A stretch of 64,000 bases of DNA, taken from NCBI GenBank assembly GCA_950295325.1, contig OX485809.1:39029081-39093080 (forward strand). Direction: 5' to 3'. Positions within the stretch are counted from its first letter, which is position 1; each line of letters opens with the position of its first letter. The position numbers were made by a program, and so were the translations under genes. The notes under the pieces were generated by a model. That model was not told where the DNA came from. It made no database searches and saw only the letters and a list, made by a program, of their open reading frames with translations. This DNA comes from Polytrichum commune (Eukaryota; Streptophyta; Polytrichopsida; Polytrichales; Polytrichaceae). Below, one piece after another: positions 1-12,199 of this stretch.

Positions 1-1153
1 TTACACACACTGCTTCCCCTAACCTTGCTTGGCAATGCCAGCAGACGAGATTGGGTGCCTGCACTCAGTCACCTATGAATCAAAACCTCTTTGATGAAAA
101 CATGTCTGAGTGCAACATTACTCAAGAAACTGCTAACATGATTACCAGAGACCGATCAACTTCCTCACATCCAAACAGGCCCTAAAAGAGCTTTGTAGGG
201 TGCAGAATTGAGATGCTGAAGTGCACTTCTTAATAATGTGCTGCCAATACACCAAGGAGTAGTCCCTCGAAGCTGATATCAGTGGTGAAAACCGAATGCT
301 TGGGACTGCTTAAAGCATACAAATCTGACATAAAAAGAATTTCCTTGTGGATCCCAAATTTGATAGAGAGGATAGAACAAGGATTCCAATGATGACAGAA
401 GATGCACTGAAACTCTGCAGACTGCACAAACACCACATCCAGTGTGATGCCTCAGCTCACAACCGCGTTCATTGGTGCAATAAACTTGGGAGTTTTTGGC
501 AATCTTCTATACATTACTTTTACCGGCACCCTGTTGATGCACCTTTTGTCAACAGGCAGAGTGCTTCTCTCCTAAGCCCGAACCAAAGTCCGTGTCGTTA
601 CTAGGCTCCATCGACAGGAACCCCAAAGGAATTTTATGCTTTGGATTTAACGATTGCAAGCCCTCAAGTCCGCGAAACCGAGGGTTATCGATGACATCCT
701 TCCCTAAGAAAAGGTGACAGTGGCGCACGGATCTCTGCTGGCTCTTCCTTCGTCTGAGCGAGAATTGAGACAGGAAATAATACACACCTGAATCCACTTG
801 CCTTGCACCTCATCAAGCTGAAAGAAATTCTTCAGGTCCACCCCGAGGTGTCTATTAATGCAAAACCGACAGAACCATCGCCGCCTTCGCTCCCCTTTGG
901 TGTTGGAGTGCCCGGCGCAATCGGGCGCTGGGCAAATGAACAATCCGCCGAACTGCCTGGTCGAGTTTTTCACTTTGCGCGAGATCCAGTCGCGAGGCCA
1001 TCCCTCCCCTCGCTCCAGCTGTTTCGCTGCTTCCGCGGGCGTCGTCGTATGATGATGCGTGCACCAATGGCACGCAGCCCTAAGCTCCAAGTTCAATTTC
1101 TCCCACAAATCGTGGTCTATTAAGAACGACGGAGTCCGCGACGACTCGTCCAT
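1..1153 (-). CDS. Zinc-finger module gene, left copy (partial; exon 1 788..1153, exon 2 <1..58)
   Basis: Seen: exon 1 begins at ATG 1153 and encodes 122 residues, ending at a CAG|gtgtgt donor (exon edge 788). Exon 2 follows a tgcag acceptor (edge 58) and runs off the window after about 19 codons. The protein has Cys pairs CHWC (residues 28-31), CPAPDC (74-79), CRFC (95-98) and CWHC (128-131). It is identical to the right-hand copy as far as visible; the three base differences in the shared coding part are all synonymous. The order of Cys pairs and the PDC...FC..C..R..G spacing resemble the zf-4CXXC_R1 (CDCA7-type) zinc finger; that assignment is an inference. A TTG-initiated extension upstream to 1216 is open but not needed. 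The next exons lie outside the window, so whether this copy also continues into a peptidase is unknown. Confidence 0.75.
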
Positions 1154-2070
1154 TTCAACCCCCTCCCCTCTTCCTTTTCCTCCCGACCCTTCAAACAACA
1201 ACCTCGCACAATCCAACCTGCGTCTTCCTATTATTATTCACCTTACACATTTGCATTGTCCACCCCAATCGCAGATCTTGTAGGGTTGCGCACATTTGGG
1301 CTCAGCTTAATCCCCCGCCATCATGGACCATGAATATGCGCTTATTGTATCCATGGGCATAATTTAAACAGCTCGAATGTCCACAGCTGCAGCTATACAC
1401 AACATCAACCCCCCTTCATTCTTGTGCACACGAATGCATACATCTCCGAACTTGCAGAAATTCTAGAAACCACTCACTTATTTATTCTTCACGTTCCACA
1501 TTAATCCTCATTGTCATCCAACCGACGACCGTTGCAATTTCCCACAACACAGGCCACAATATTCCTCACTGGCAACATCAGAGCCCCCGCATAAGAAATT
1601 CCGCACTTCCCATTCGACTACGAGGATGGCCCATCAACCGCGACCAAAGCGCTCGCAATTCCAGCCCCCGCACCAACACCGCCCAGCGAGAACGCCACAC
1701 TAAGCCCAGAAGTCACCTCAATGGGAAGCGCGCATCCCATCCTCGCGAGCGACACCACCCCGATTGCGTCCGCTACTCCCTCTGCCCCCGCAACAGTACG
1801 CGCCATGGCCAAAACCCACTTACCTCTGCACCCGCCAAGAACACAAAGCACCCGCGCTACCCACCCTGCGGACCTCAACACCCTCAGCACCCAAAAAACT
1901 CAGACACAACCCCGCCTCCCATCACAAAACATCAACAACCCCCCATCAACACACCCCGAACCCACCCGCGATCTTGCACTGCCGACATGCGCGAAAACAC
2001 AGACCGTGTTTGGGCCACAGTGCACAGAACGAGGCGAGGGAGGGCTCGTTCGGGAGCTTACAGCACGTGA
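1154..2070. promoter_or_regulatory. GC-rich 5' flank of the left zinc-finger copy
   Basis: This CpG- and C-rich stretch lies upstream of the exon 1 ATG and matches 22458..23360. Bases up to 1440 are identical to the right copy; beyond that the two drift apart, with indels after about 1890. It probably holds the 5' leader and promoter. No clear TATA box was found. A minus-strand frame (about 1618..1890) stays open in both copies, but its amino acids differ at many positions, so I do not call it coding. Confidence 0.5.
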
Positions 2071-2186
2071 GAATCAGAATTCGGGGGCGTGGCGCGAGGT
2101 GGAGGTGGAGATGGAGTCGGGAGGGTGGTTTGAGTCGATTCCGTTCGGCCGGAGCGTGGAAAACTCGACGGGCTTGTGTGTTGGTG

Positions 2187-2340
2187 TGTTATGATGTCCT
2201 TGAGTAGGTAGCCGCAACAAACAAGGGCAGGAAGCCGCCGTGGTACCTACTCACCCACCCCGCATGGGAAGGGCCCCAACATTGTGTCTGGTAGGTAGGA
2301 TTTGCCCCCCCCCCCCCCCCCCTTCCCTTTACTACACTCT
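2187..2340. repeat. Dispersed repeat with C18 tract
   Basis: The segment containing TCCTTGAGTAGGTA and ACAAACAAGGGCA matches 25708..25784 plus 26196..26250. The second site carries an inserted element and this one does not, so it resembles an empty site. A run of 18 C lies at 2305..2322. Confidence 0.6.
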
Positions 2341-2388
2341 CCTTGTGTGTTTAGTGTTTGTCATATGTATGGTGTTTTAGGTCACTTC

Positions 2389-2528
2389 ATAACATTATTC
2401 AGATCCATAACATTGTTCTCTGGGACTGACAATATCCTACGAAATATATTCTAGAATATTCCGCACGTTCGGTGTGAGTGTGGGGAATATTCTGTTGAAT
2501 ATTGTCGGTCCCACAGGACATTGTTATG
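2389..2528. mobile_element. Hairpin element, family E, copy 1
   Basis: The two arms carry ACATTGTTCTCTGGGACTGA and its complement (TCGGTCCCACAGGACATTGT), with AATATTCC words between them. It matches 55890..56057. The outer part of the right arm is missing. Confidence 0.7.
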
Positions 2529-2669
2529 TTTTTTAATGACACTTCCTATGAAATGCTTTTACAAATATTGTCATCCCAACTTACTTTCAGTTCATCCAAA
2601 TGTCAGTTATCGGGAACAAAAGTTGGGTATGAGTTGCTTCTGAGCAAATTTGTGATGGATGAGATATTG

Positions 2670-3399
2670 GAGAGCTTGGATGGTTGGCCAACTAGCATCG
2701 CCTAGCTAAATTTCAAGGGTCCCTATTTGTCACTTAGCTTTAGCTCGAGAGGTTCACCAAACCTATGATTCTTATTTAGCTTTAGCAAGCTAACTTTTCC
2801 AGAACTCTCATTTTCACTCAGCTTCAACTAGCTAAAAAAATTGTGTGACATCAATATTCGTTCTAAACCAAAGAGAATTCCATTCAAACAAATATGTGAT
2901 TGGTTGTATTGCTCTCAGCTGGCTTTGTATTGTCGTGTTGTTGCACAAGGAAATTGAAAAGGCTTAAAACGAGTACATATAGTCGGCTTCCTCACTATCG
3001 ACTAGCACTTGTGATAGATTATCATCTTCATCGTCGTCATCATCATCATCATCAATATCATCATCTTCTTCAATTTCATTATCATCGGAATCATCAATGG
3101 CATATGGCAATTCAAGTTGAGATGGAATCAAGGTGTTCCAAATCGAAGATTCTGCACCATTGTTGTATTATTAGGAATCAAGCTCTTGTTCATTTTCAAT
3201 AACATCGTGACTTCAACGAGTCCGACTATGTTTCGTGTATATTACAAATTCCGACTAGTTATTAGCTAACTTCAACTAGCCAACTTTCCTCGCCCGGATT
3301 ATGACACTTAGCTATTCTTTTGAGGCACCGAATTTTTGTGTAGCTTTAGCTAGTCAAAGCTAAATAGCTACCCACTTAGTCAGTTGTCCAAAGTCTAAA
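2670..3399. mobile_element. AGCT-rich inserted element
   Basis: About 730 bases are rich in TTAGCTTTAGCTAG-like words near both ends. ATATTG stands on both sides (2664..2669 and 3400..3405), which may be a target duplication. A run of CATCATCAT-type triplets occurs inside (about 3020..3090). Superfamily unknown. Confidence 0.5.
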
Positions 3400-3679
3400 A
3401 TATTGTCACGGATGATTGAAACTTGAATGAACAACTACTTGGTAAGTGACAATCATTGCAACAATGTAAAATCTATGATGCCCAAAATGAATTTACAAGG
3501 AACGACAAGAGAATGCTAGGTTATTGTTGAGTGTTGGTCACATTATACCGGGGTTTACGATTAGTATTGAGGAAGACGATTAGAATCGGTGACACTAAAT
3601 GCATTTTTTAGTGTACTCTCACTCTCTTGTTTACCCACTCGTTTATTACATGTGAATTGCAACAATGAACTGGGAGAAT

Positions 3680-3915
3680 TGACCGCTAGTCACCGATATA
3701 CCGGTTGAGTTTGAGAACTAACCGATTGAAGCTCAATCCTTCATGAAAAGTACCAATTGTTCTAGAGGAATTTAGAGGGTTTATACCTCAAATTCACAAA
3801 GAGCTGCCGAATGATGTCGACTTGTAACACGTTGGACTTGGAAACACGAGGATTTTGATCCATTATGTTTCAAAAATCTCCTCGGACTCAAAATTGAAAC
3901 TAGGTTGGTTCTTCC
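3680..3915. repeat. Half copy of foldback family I
   Basis: Words such as ACCGGTTGAGTTTGAGAA, TCTAGAGGAATTTA and ATACCTCAAAT match one arm of the element at 40324..40778. It is diverged and lacks the opposite arm. Confidence 0.6.
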
Positions 3916-3951
3916 TAGTTTTTTTATTTAAACATATCGGTGTGGGGATCG

Positions 3952-4123
3952 TAACATTATTAAGCATTGTGCGTTTGTTGATGTGGGCCTTGAGAATATA
4001 ACCATGTGTTGCCCCAACTCAGTGCAAGGAGTCTTAATTTGAATCTCCTTGTACTAAGTTGGGCATCCCATGGTTATATTCTCAGGGCCCACATCAACGA
4101 ACGCACATTGCTTAATAATGTTA
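3952..4123. mobile_element. Hairpin element, family F, copy 1
   Basis: This is a near-perfect inverted repeat with two arms of about 80 bases. The left arm starts TAACATTATTAAGCATTGTG, and the right arm is its complement with few mismatches. The outermost bases resemble those of family E, so the same transposase may have moved both. Confidence 0.8.
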
Positions 4124-4275
4124 TGATGGGTACCCGATCTCAAGTCGGATCAAATGATGGGATATATGTAAAGGGGAATGCCTTATGTGGAGGGATTTCC
4201 CATAAATGAAGGGACCTTACAATTTTGGAAAGTCTTACACAAAGGTCTTCTCTTGGTTAAGACACCAAAGAGGTT

Positions 4276-4519
4276 GGCCGGGGATTCGTGGCACTCACTA
4301 AAAATCATCTGTGTGGATGAAAAAAACACAAGACTCATCTAAATGGCTATTTTTGGGCAATTTGATTCCGGAAATAGAGTCAAAGGCCCCGAATTAGTCT
4401 AGTGACGTCACATTCGAATGAATCGGCCCTCAACCCCATAGGGGGGCTTTTTTAATTGGAGCCACTTCATCCACGATATCTTGGATGGATGATTTTTAGT
4501 GAGTGCCACGAATCCCCAA
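4276..4519. mobile_element. MULE-like MITE with intact 11-bp target duplication
   Basis: The ends are inverted repeats of about 32 bases containing GGGGATTCGTGGCACTCACT. The element is flanked by an exact direct repeat CCAAAGAGGTT (4265..4275 and 4520..4530). Target repeats of 9-11 bp are known for Mutator-like elements. There is no coding capacity, and the clean ends suggest a fairly recent insertion. Confidence 0.85.
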
Positions 4520-4642
4520 CCAAAGAGGTTCATGTGCAACACCACATTTAATACCCTCATCCTCTACATCGCCATGCCCTCTTGTTGACACTGTAAAATC
4601 TTCCCAAGTAATTATTTTAAGTGGGAAGTGTTGCGGAGTATA

Positions 4643-4784
4643 CCGTAGAGGGCTCTCTATTCCAATACAAAATAATCATTTTCCCCTCAAATTTTGCCCA
4701 CATTTCATGCTCACATTCGTCATAGTCCACTCGTATCCTCACATGGAAACTACGTGAAGACGAAATAGGGAGCCCTCTACAGCT
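4643..4784. repeat. Short inverted-repeat element
   Basis: The ends GTAGAGGGCTCTCTATT and, inverted, AATAGGGAGCCCTCTAC enclose about 105 bases. This looks like a small MITE; no target repeat was seen. Confidence 0.55.
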
Positions 4785-4916
4785 GGACGTATTTAAGTGA
4801 ATATGGTATTTTGGTTGCTTCAATTCTTTGGGTGGATCCATCGAGACACTTATGATACACCTAATATTTATGCAAGAGATTTGAATCTTTAGTGATTACT
4901 TGAAAGTTATGCTTCT

Positions 4917-5236
4917 AGAATATATATATATATATATTTGTGTGTGTGTGTGTGTGTATTTGTTGATGTTAAATCTATATAAATAAATGTTGACATATTA
5001 AGAATACAATTAAAAAAACTACTATAATACTATCATAATCAAGTGTGCACACTCTATCACAAGATCTTATCATACAATCCTATCATGAGATCCTCTAACA
5101 TAATTCATCATGTTAAAAAATATGGATATGGACTTAATCCAATTTTACTCAAATATCATATGTATGTGAGAGATTCTTATGAAAATGATACGTAATGGGG
5201 ACTGTGAGAATATATATATATATATATATATATATT
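4917..5236. repeat. TA/TG microsatellites in AT-rich DNA
   Basis: A (TA)n then (TG)n run lies at about 4919..4958, and a longer (TA)n run at 5213..5236. I see no gene between 4785 and 5636. Confidence 0.8.
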
Positions 5237-5636
5237 CTTTCATAAACTTACATTACACATCTTTGATCTAAGTTTGAATGGCATTAGTGTGGTTATGGGC
5301 ACCCTAGACATGGGTTGGGTACCCAATCCCATGTTTAGTCGTAATTCCCATATGAGATATTATGTCGGAGTTATTTTTTGAAGTTGGATGTGTGGTGAGA
5401 GTTGCAATAAAACAAGAATGAGTTTCAAGTAAAACCAACAACCATTGATCTAATCTTGATTCGCAGAAAGGATGGTTTCAATAGAAGACTTTGACACACC
5501 CCGTGGAGACTCTGCAGTGAACTTAGTTGCCCAAAGCCAAAACAATGTTCAAATGGATGGTCTAATGGCACTTGATTTCCATTGGGCGTTTGGGCCACCC
5601 AATCATAGTAAGAGTATTTGGGTGAACTGGGTATTT

Positions 5637-5803
5637 TCAAAACATTGTTAAGGAGTGTACATTTGTTTTGTGAGCGCTGGAAATATAACCATGGGATGCA
5701 CAAACCTTATGCAAGAAGACTCAATTTTAGACTGAGCTCCTAGCATTCCATAGTTATGTTTTCATGGCTCACATAACAAACGCCCACTACTTAATAATGT
5801 TAT
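5637..5803. mobile_element. Hairpin element, family F, copy 2
   Basis: The arms match 3952..4123 in order, with shared ATATAACCATG and TTAATAATGTTAT, but are more diverged, so this copy is older. Confidence 0.7.
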
Positions 5804-6439
5804 ATTCATTCAACCAACCATGTGGGAACCTAAAACACAAATGCTTGGGGCCATCAAGTGTGGACCAGTTGTCACTCCCATCCAAAGTGTTTGCCTTCAA
5901 GGTCCTTGTAATTCTCATGATGTCCATGTTGGAATGATATGTAGAGTTAGAACAACTTGAAGATGAAGCAACACGATGAATATTCATTCTGGTGGAAGCA
6001 TCATAGTCATCTTTTCATCTTCTTGAATTGCGAAGGTTGAGGTGCACACATCTAGTTAGATGATTGAAGCTTGGAATTATTCCTTAACATTTTTCAACAA
6101 CCTTGTGTTGCTCGTGTCCTATTACGAGGTTCACATGTCTTCACTTCTCAACATCGGATGTTGAAATATGAGATTCATCCTTTGCATTATTTAAACACAA
6201 GAATGAGTAATTCCATGATCCACATAAGATGTTGTAGTTGATGGTGAATGTCTTGTATAAATAAAAAGATGAAGGGGAGGGGCATGTTCTTACCTAGGAC
6301 TATTTTAAATGTGCTATGTATCAAACTATATGGTATTTTTGAAAAGCAACTTGAGGTTGGATTATCATCACATCCTCATTATAGCCTTATAATAATTAAT
6401 TGGATTGAATACATAACAAACATTTAAAGTCTTATTTTT
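5804..6439. other. No gene recognised
   Basis: AT-rich sequence with only short open frames on either strand. I see no recognisable domain, repeat end or splice pattern. Confidence 0.5.
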
Positions 6440-8204
6440 TAGTGTTGGGGTGGGCTTGGTGGGTGCTATAATCTTTGGTGTTTATATTGATGACATTACT
6501 AGAGAGGAATATCAATGCCGTACAACCAACCATACAAACCTAACTCCAAAACACCTTAATCTTTGACCATACATGTTCCTACATCACGTCCATCACCATA
6601 GAATGACTCCAATATATGGCTCTAGGAATGACACTTAGAAAACACACGTAATCCACTTCTCATCACTCTCCACCCACCACAACAAAACTTCAAATTCAAA
6701 CTAGTATTGTTGTTATTATTGATATACCATCATGTTAACCACCACAATAACTAACCACCTTACCGAATCCTTCCACATCACACATTCATATTTCTCATCC
6801 CCACTTACATGCCCACTCCCCTCAAACGATACACTCGCCACACCAAAGAGACATCATAATTGGCTCACAAGGCCAAGCACTATTGTTTAAAAAACACCAA
6901 GATATTCACATCATTGCTACCCTTTGAATAGCCATCTATACCCACCTGCCGCACAATGGCCACCATACTAACCAACCTGAAACTACCCTCCCCACAATCA
7001 TATTCATACATAAATTGGATACTCCACCCATACACCACACATTTGCCCCACAACTACAACTTATTCCCTAGAAACCCCATAAAATAAACATATCAACCCA
7101 TAACCCATCCACCATTATTGAACAATACAAAGTTAGCATCTCGAACAAATGGAAAAAAACTCCCCAATTGCCAAACTCCCATTAGACACACCACCTCAAG
7201 CAACAACCCCACCAATCTCACATAGCTTATGCACACGACACCCCTCAAATACAACCCCTTACAAAGCATCTACACAAACGGCTCCTTCATCCCACCAGAG
7301 GGTAATGAAAATGAAAACCTAGCAAGCTCAAGGTACACAACCTAATCAAAAACCTCCAAATAGCAAAAAGACTCTTAGGTTTCCAAAACATATTATGAGT
7401 GGAACTATATGCCATATGGCTAGCCCTTGCCAACACCCGAGACACCCCTCATGACATACACATTTTTATGGACAACCTCGACAACATATATCTCATAAAC
7501 AACCACATCTGATGCCTAAGCACCTAACATAACCACCCGGACAAACTCCTCATCGCATCCTGTAGGAAACTACATTACTTGGTTCCAACACAATATCACC
7601 ATACAAAAATTTGTGATCATACAAGATTCTACTCGATATACTAGCAAATACCAGTGCCCTCAGAGGCCTTATTTCCCCAATACCACGTGTCCATGTCACC
7701 CACACCTTCCCATACCAGCTAGCCAAACCACCATCATGAATAAACCTTACCAACATAAACCTACAATCCTTCATCCAAAAAGTACATACAAGATTTTCAA
7801 TAGTAGCCGCCCAAAAATTCCAATATGCTAGAAAAATGGCTAAACAATGACCAATTAGACCAAAAACTATCAAACTACATCTTGAAAACCCAACACACCA
7901 CATTCACTCAAATAACATAAACGTTAAAATCCCAATACACCCAATACATGGGAAACTGCCAATAAAATATGCTTTGGCCCCGAATTTACACAAACCCCAA
8001 TTGCACACTATGCCACAAAATCGACAAAGATAGATGGCCACACCTACTCTCCATATGCAAGAACTAAGTCCTAAAATGATTTAGAATAACCAAACATAAT
8101 GCCATCGTCCACCAACTAACCAACCTACTCAAATCATGCACACAAACACGACACTTGACACTCACAAACATGGACACCAGTATCAACTCACCCTAAGACA
8201 ACAC

Positions 8205-8235
<31 letters not shown>

Positions 8236-8660
8236 ACACGGATCCTTAGTTGCATATGTAACACCTTGAAGTGTACATGCTTAGCCAAACAAAGACCGGA
8301 CATCATACATGGAAGGAGCCACCCTCACACAATCCCAACCATTCATTCCAAACCCCAAACCTCTCCATACAAACCATCGAATTTACGTACACTCATGATA
8401 GATTCATCAACCAAGCCATTGAAACCAAACAAGATAAATATCACCTATAAATAGCCACCATTGAAGCAAATGAGTGGACAATTGATCCCTTAAAAGTCAT
8501 AATTGGCAGGGTAAGGGACGCTACACATAACATTAGGATAGAATCACTTGAAATCCTACACATTCAAGAAAATTATGAAGTATTTACACCAAATAGCCAC
8601 AAAATAGTTCACATACCTAGTCTTACATAAACAAAAATTGGACAACAAACAAAAACATGT
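6440..8660 (+). pseudogene. Decayed LINE, 3' part of ORF2 with RNase H region
   Basis: Plus-strand frames across a strongly C/A-rich stretch read like the end of a plant LINE ORF2. At about 7400..7560 a frame resembling an RNase H domain reads ELYAIWLALANTRDT followed by HIFMDNLDNIYLINN. Downstream come a CxxC-type tail (about 8000..8090, WPHLLSICKN) and TCLAKQRPDIIHG (about 8275..8310). Many stops and frame changes break the coding, so it is dead. The reverse transcriptase part upstream is only weakly visible, so the 5' limit is approximate. A C18 tract followed by (CA)10 (8204..8240) interrupts it. Confidence 0.6.
8204..8240. repeat. C18 tract followed by (CA)n
   Basis: Eighteen C in a row run directly into about ten CA units. 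It lies inside the decayed LINE. Confidence 0.95.
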
Positions 8661-10387
8661 GCTACACCCCTAGGGTAGACCCATTTACACAATCATATTT
8701 TATTAAAGATGGCCCACCCATGGACAAGTAGGCAATAACCCAATGTTGTACTAAGGATGGTCCAATGGGCTGAGGTTCATTATGCATAATGGCAAATTGT
8801 CTACATGTGATGGCATGTATGAGTAAACTAAAAGGACAAGATCGAGAGATGATGTTGAGTAATTTAAGGGGTTCAAGTTGAGTGGAGAGGTCCAAGAAGT
8901 TAATCTCATCCCCGAAATTGAAACCATAATGTATGGTGTATGATGTAAAAAACCATAATCACAATTTCATTGACCTTCTTGTGGATTTGCTATTAATTAT
9001 AATATGATAGACCATGTTGAGGGTCTCAAATGCCAAAAGCATTTGTTACATGCACTTCTAAAGTAGTGGGTAGACTTGTGGCAACAATAGTGTGGTGTAG
9101 TACGATTTGCTTTATTGTGGGCCTATATGGGCCTTATGTGGTCACTCTACTTAATTGACAATATATTAGGTGGTATACAACAAGGAGGACAAGGTTTGTT
9201 GTAAAAAAAACGACAATAATTTTTATTTTATTTTTAAATACGTATTCCAATAAGGTTATGCTTTATGCTCAAATATATAAATGAATTGTTATAGGTTCGA
9301 TAATCAACACAAATAAAGAGGACCAATATCACTTTGAAAAGAAAAGAAAAGAATATTCACTTTTACCTCTTACAACTTTTGCATCCCAACTCCAATTCTA
9401 AAACTTAAAGTGACAATCTCTGTGATTCACATTGAATTTCTAGCCAAATGAGAGAATTTACAATCCAACCCAACAACCAAGTTTGTTGACGGAGTTGGAA
9501 GCGCCCATAATGAAGCCTCATAAACCTTGAAGCAGAAAAGAAAAGAAAAATAACGCCCGTAGCCAGATACCGGCGTGACTGAGAGCCCATTGGCCTATTG
9601 TTGATCACGTTACCGTGATGCACCTATAGGCGTGTGCCTCTTGCAAGGAGGGCTCTTTTGGTGTATCCTATAAGTTTTTCACTTTTCTTAAGGGGGGGGG
9701 GGGGGGGGACATGTGGTTGTTTGTTTTCAAGTTTCCTTTTGTTTAGGATGAGGTATGTGAGGTATTTGAAACCTTGAAGCACATATACAGTGAAGCATGC
9801 TTGTTGAGATATTGAGACCTCATAAATCTCAACAACTTACAAGATGGTTCAATTATAGAAACATGTCGTATGCCAAGGTCAAAATTACATGATGGAATTG
9901 GGATGCATCTGTTTAGATAATACGAAAGACAAATTACTGATTACAAAACAATGAACATCATGGTTCATGTGCAGAAAACAAACACAGTTGGGAAGGCTTA
10001 CGTATTCAACAAACATGCACTTTCAATAATTATAACTAAATCAAGAGAGGTCCGATGTTCAATCTGATTTGTGTTGATGCTTCATAATTTTTTTGTCGAT
10101 GTAACACAAGCTTTATTATGTGGATCTAATCAGTAGAAGTTGGAGAACACACCCACATACCTTACTTGTGTGTCGATCAACTTGAAAAATGTTTGAATGT
10201 AGAAAAGCAATGGCTATGTTATGGAACTTTTGAAGATCGAAAACCTCTTGATATGTTAAACCCATAACTTGAGAATGTAACATGTTGACACATTGAGACC
10301 ACGCCTCTGTTTTGTCGCCTTATGAAGGTGAATGGTATGTTGACAAGGATGGCCTTTTGAAACTAATCATAAAATACATAGGAACAT
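8661..10387. other. Repeat debris without genes; G17 tract
   Basis: A run of 17 G lies at 9692..9708. About 9340..9425 matches 42890..43015 (shared TTCACTTTxACxTCTxACA pattern), and TTTAGGATGAGGTATGTGAG near 9746 recurs near 47034. No open frame here resembles a known protein. Confidence 0.6.
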
Positions 10388-10487
10388 GTACATAACATTA
10401 TTCATATACACACGCTTGTTTTGTGGGACTATGAGTAGTCCAAGTAGTATTCCCAGATATTCCCCATATTCAGAATAATGTTATGTA
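10388..10487. mobile_element. Hairpin element, family E, short copy
   Basis: The ends GTACATAACATTATTC and, inverted, GAATAATGTTATGTAC enclose TTTTGTGGGACTA and ATTCCC words typical of family E. It is internally shortened. Confidence 0.7.
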
Positions 10488-11114
10488 CCTTATGTGCTCA
10501 ATCTCCTTGAATGGACACCTAAGTACGTTTGGGTGATACGTATATGACAAGGCTTGTATTCAGAAAGTGGACACTAAAAAGAACGTGCGTGACAATGAGA
10601 TTGGACTATGCAATTTCAAATATAAAAATCATTATGGCCTCAATAGTGAACACAATTGGAGTGGCTATGTGATCGTTACAAAAGGAAGGAGATTCTTCAT
10701 AATTTGCATGTTAATGTCAAAGCTGTTATCTCCAAAAATAGTTGCTTTGGTTTCCCACATAATTCATGATTGTTAACAAGATGAAGCAACTCTCAAGTCA
10801 AAACCAACAGACATCAATGTATGTCAAATTGAAACTTTAGATTTTCTTTTCATGGAAGATTATGTAACATATATATTAGAAATGTGCAATTGTTGATTGA
10901 TGCCTTATTGTTTCACCTTCAAGTATAACATTTACCTCTCAAGAATAAACCATGATCTTCATTTTAAATAACAATTTTCCTAAATTTTTGCTAGTGTCAA
11001 TTTTTGCCACTAGCATATATTGGGTGTTCCTTCATTTTTTTAGTTGTTCTAACTCTCTATATATAAATTAATCTTTAAACGGACACCACAAGGATGAGAG
11101 GGGCCTCAAAGATT
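10488..11114. other. No gene; dispersed repeat fragment
   Basis: CAATGAGATTGGACT (about 10591) recurs near 42697 with similar flanks. Otherwise this is AT-rich with no supported feature. Confidence 0.5.
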
Positions 11115-11338
11115 ACTACACTAGAATATGGCATTTAGTGTCACCAATTCTAATTGTCTTGCTCGATACAAATTGCAAACCGCGGTACAGTGTCACCAAC
11201 ACTAAATGCTAACCCAACATTATTTGTCAATCCTTGTATATTTTCTTAGGGGGACCATAATTTTACCGTGTTGCAATGATTGTCACTTACCAAGTGATTT
11301 TTCATCCAAATTTCAATCATCCATGACTATAATTCATC
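11115..11338. mobile_element. CACTAAAT-end element (family B), partial copy
   Basis: It starts ACTACACTAGAATATGGCAT and contains TTTAGTGTCACCAATTCTAA, a CCGCGG site and TTTCAATCATCCATGA. These match the right half of 61001..61386 in inverted order. The far end is missing. Confidence 0.65.
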
Positions 11339-11559
11339 ACAACTTGCTGACAAGAGAAGGCAGGGTTTCGGCCAATGGATGAACTCATCCATCATCTACA
11401 ACTATATTTGTTCACTTATGCATAAGAAGTGTCATCCGAAACATTACCATAGTGACATCAAATACCATTTGACACTAAATATCATATTTAGTGTACCTTA
11501 TTTTCAAAGACAAACACATGTAACCCACCATCTATATAACGACCACAACACAATCCATT

Positions 11560-11775
11560 GGTGCCCATGGGTAGGTAAGGTTCGTAAAGTAGGTACAAGG
11601 GCCGGTCTCATAGGAAGAGGATTTCTTGGGGAAGGGGGGGGGGGGGGAGTAATTTGCCAACAATTGACTTAGATCAATATTTCTTTTTCTTTTTCTTATA
11701 TATATATAGAGAGAGCATCCTTGATCAAAGTTGCAAACTGAAATGGACACCCAATGCATGTTGCATTGACAAAGT
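11560..11775. repeat. Poly-G / GA repeat family, copy 1
   Basis: A G14 tract (11634..11647) is followed by GCCAACAATTGACTTAGATC, a TA/GA run and TTGATCAAAGTTGCAAACTG. The same order recurs at 12220..12375 and, weaker, at 45790..45990. Confidence 0.65.
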
Positions 11776-11860
11776 TTACTACATCCTATCAAACGAGGTC
11801 TCTTTAAGATTTTAACGTTGAGCTCCCAATTCAAGGTCTTGAGAAACATACACCAAAAAG

Positions 11861-12158
11861 ATGATATTTAGTGTTTGATTAAATCTAGTGTTGTTACCAC
11901 CCTACTCTGCTCAACACTGATTTTCAATCCCTTGACAATTAGTGTTAGACTTAAATGTGCTACCCTACTACCGCTTCCCTTCCTACGAAGCATGGATTTC
12001 ATTGGACTTGCGATTATTTCATATCCTCAAGTCAAACATGCAACTTCCACATACTACTACAGCTGATACATAGTTTGAGTTTACATTTAATGTTACTTAC
12101 TCTCATAGGGTTATTGACATTTAGTGTACACATTCGTATTCAGTGTATCAAACACTAA
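11861..12158. mobile_element. CACTAAAT-end element (family C), copy 1
   Basis: It matches 60668..60956 in inverted orientation over its whole length, including GTTACCACCCTACT and TTGACAATTAGTGTTAGAC. Both ends carry ACTAAA-type words. No coding content. Confidence 0.75.
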
Positions 12159-12199
12159 AGAACTTGTTTAGTGCAGTGGTCACCTACGTGACTCGTGAA

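Larger units (their letters stand above)
2349..3640. mobile_element. CACTAAAT-end element (family B), interrupted twice
   Basis: The outer parts (2349..2388, 2529..2669 and 3400..3640) align in order with the uninterrupted copy at 61001..61386. Examples are the shared words ATTGTCATCCCAACTTACTT and GGATGATTGAAA. The middle is split by a hairpin element (2389..2528) and an AGCT-rich insertion (2670..3399). Confidence 0.65.

Noticed and set aside
1618-1890. Minus-strand frame open in both duplicate copies (also 22922..23194)
   Set aside because: Amino acids differ at many positions between copies while exon 1 is identical. There is no splice donor leading into exon 1, and composition explains the open frame.
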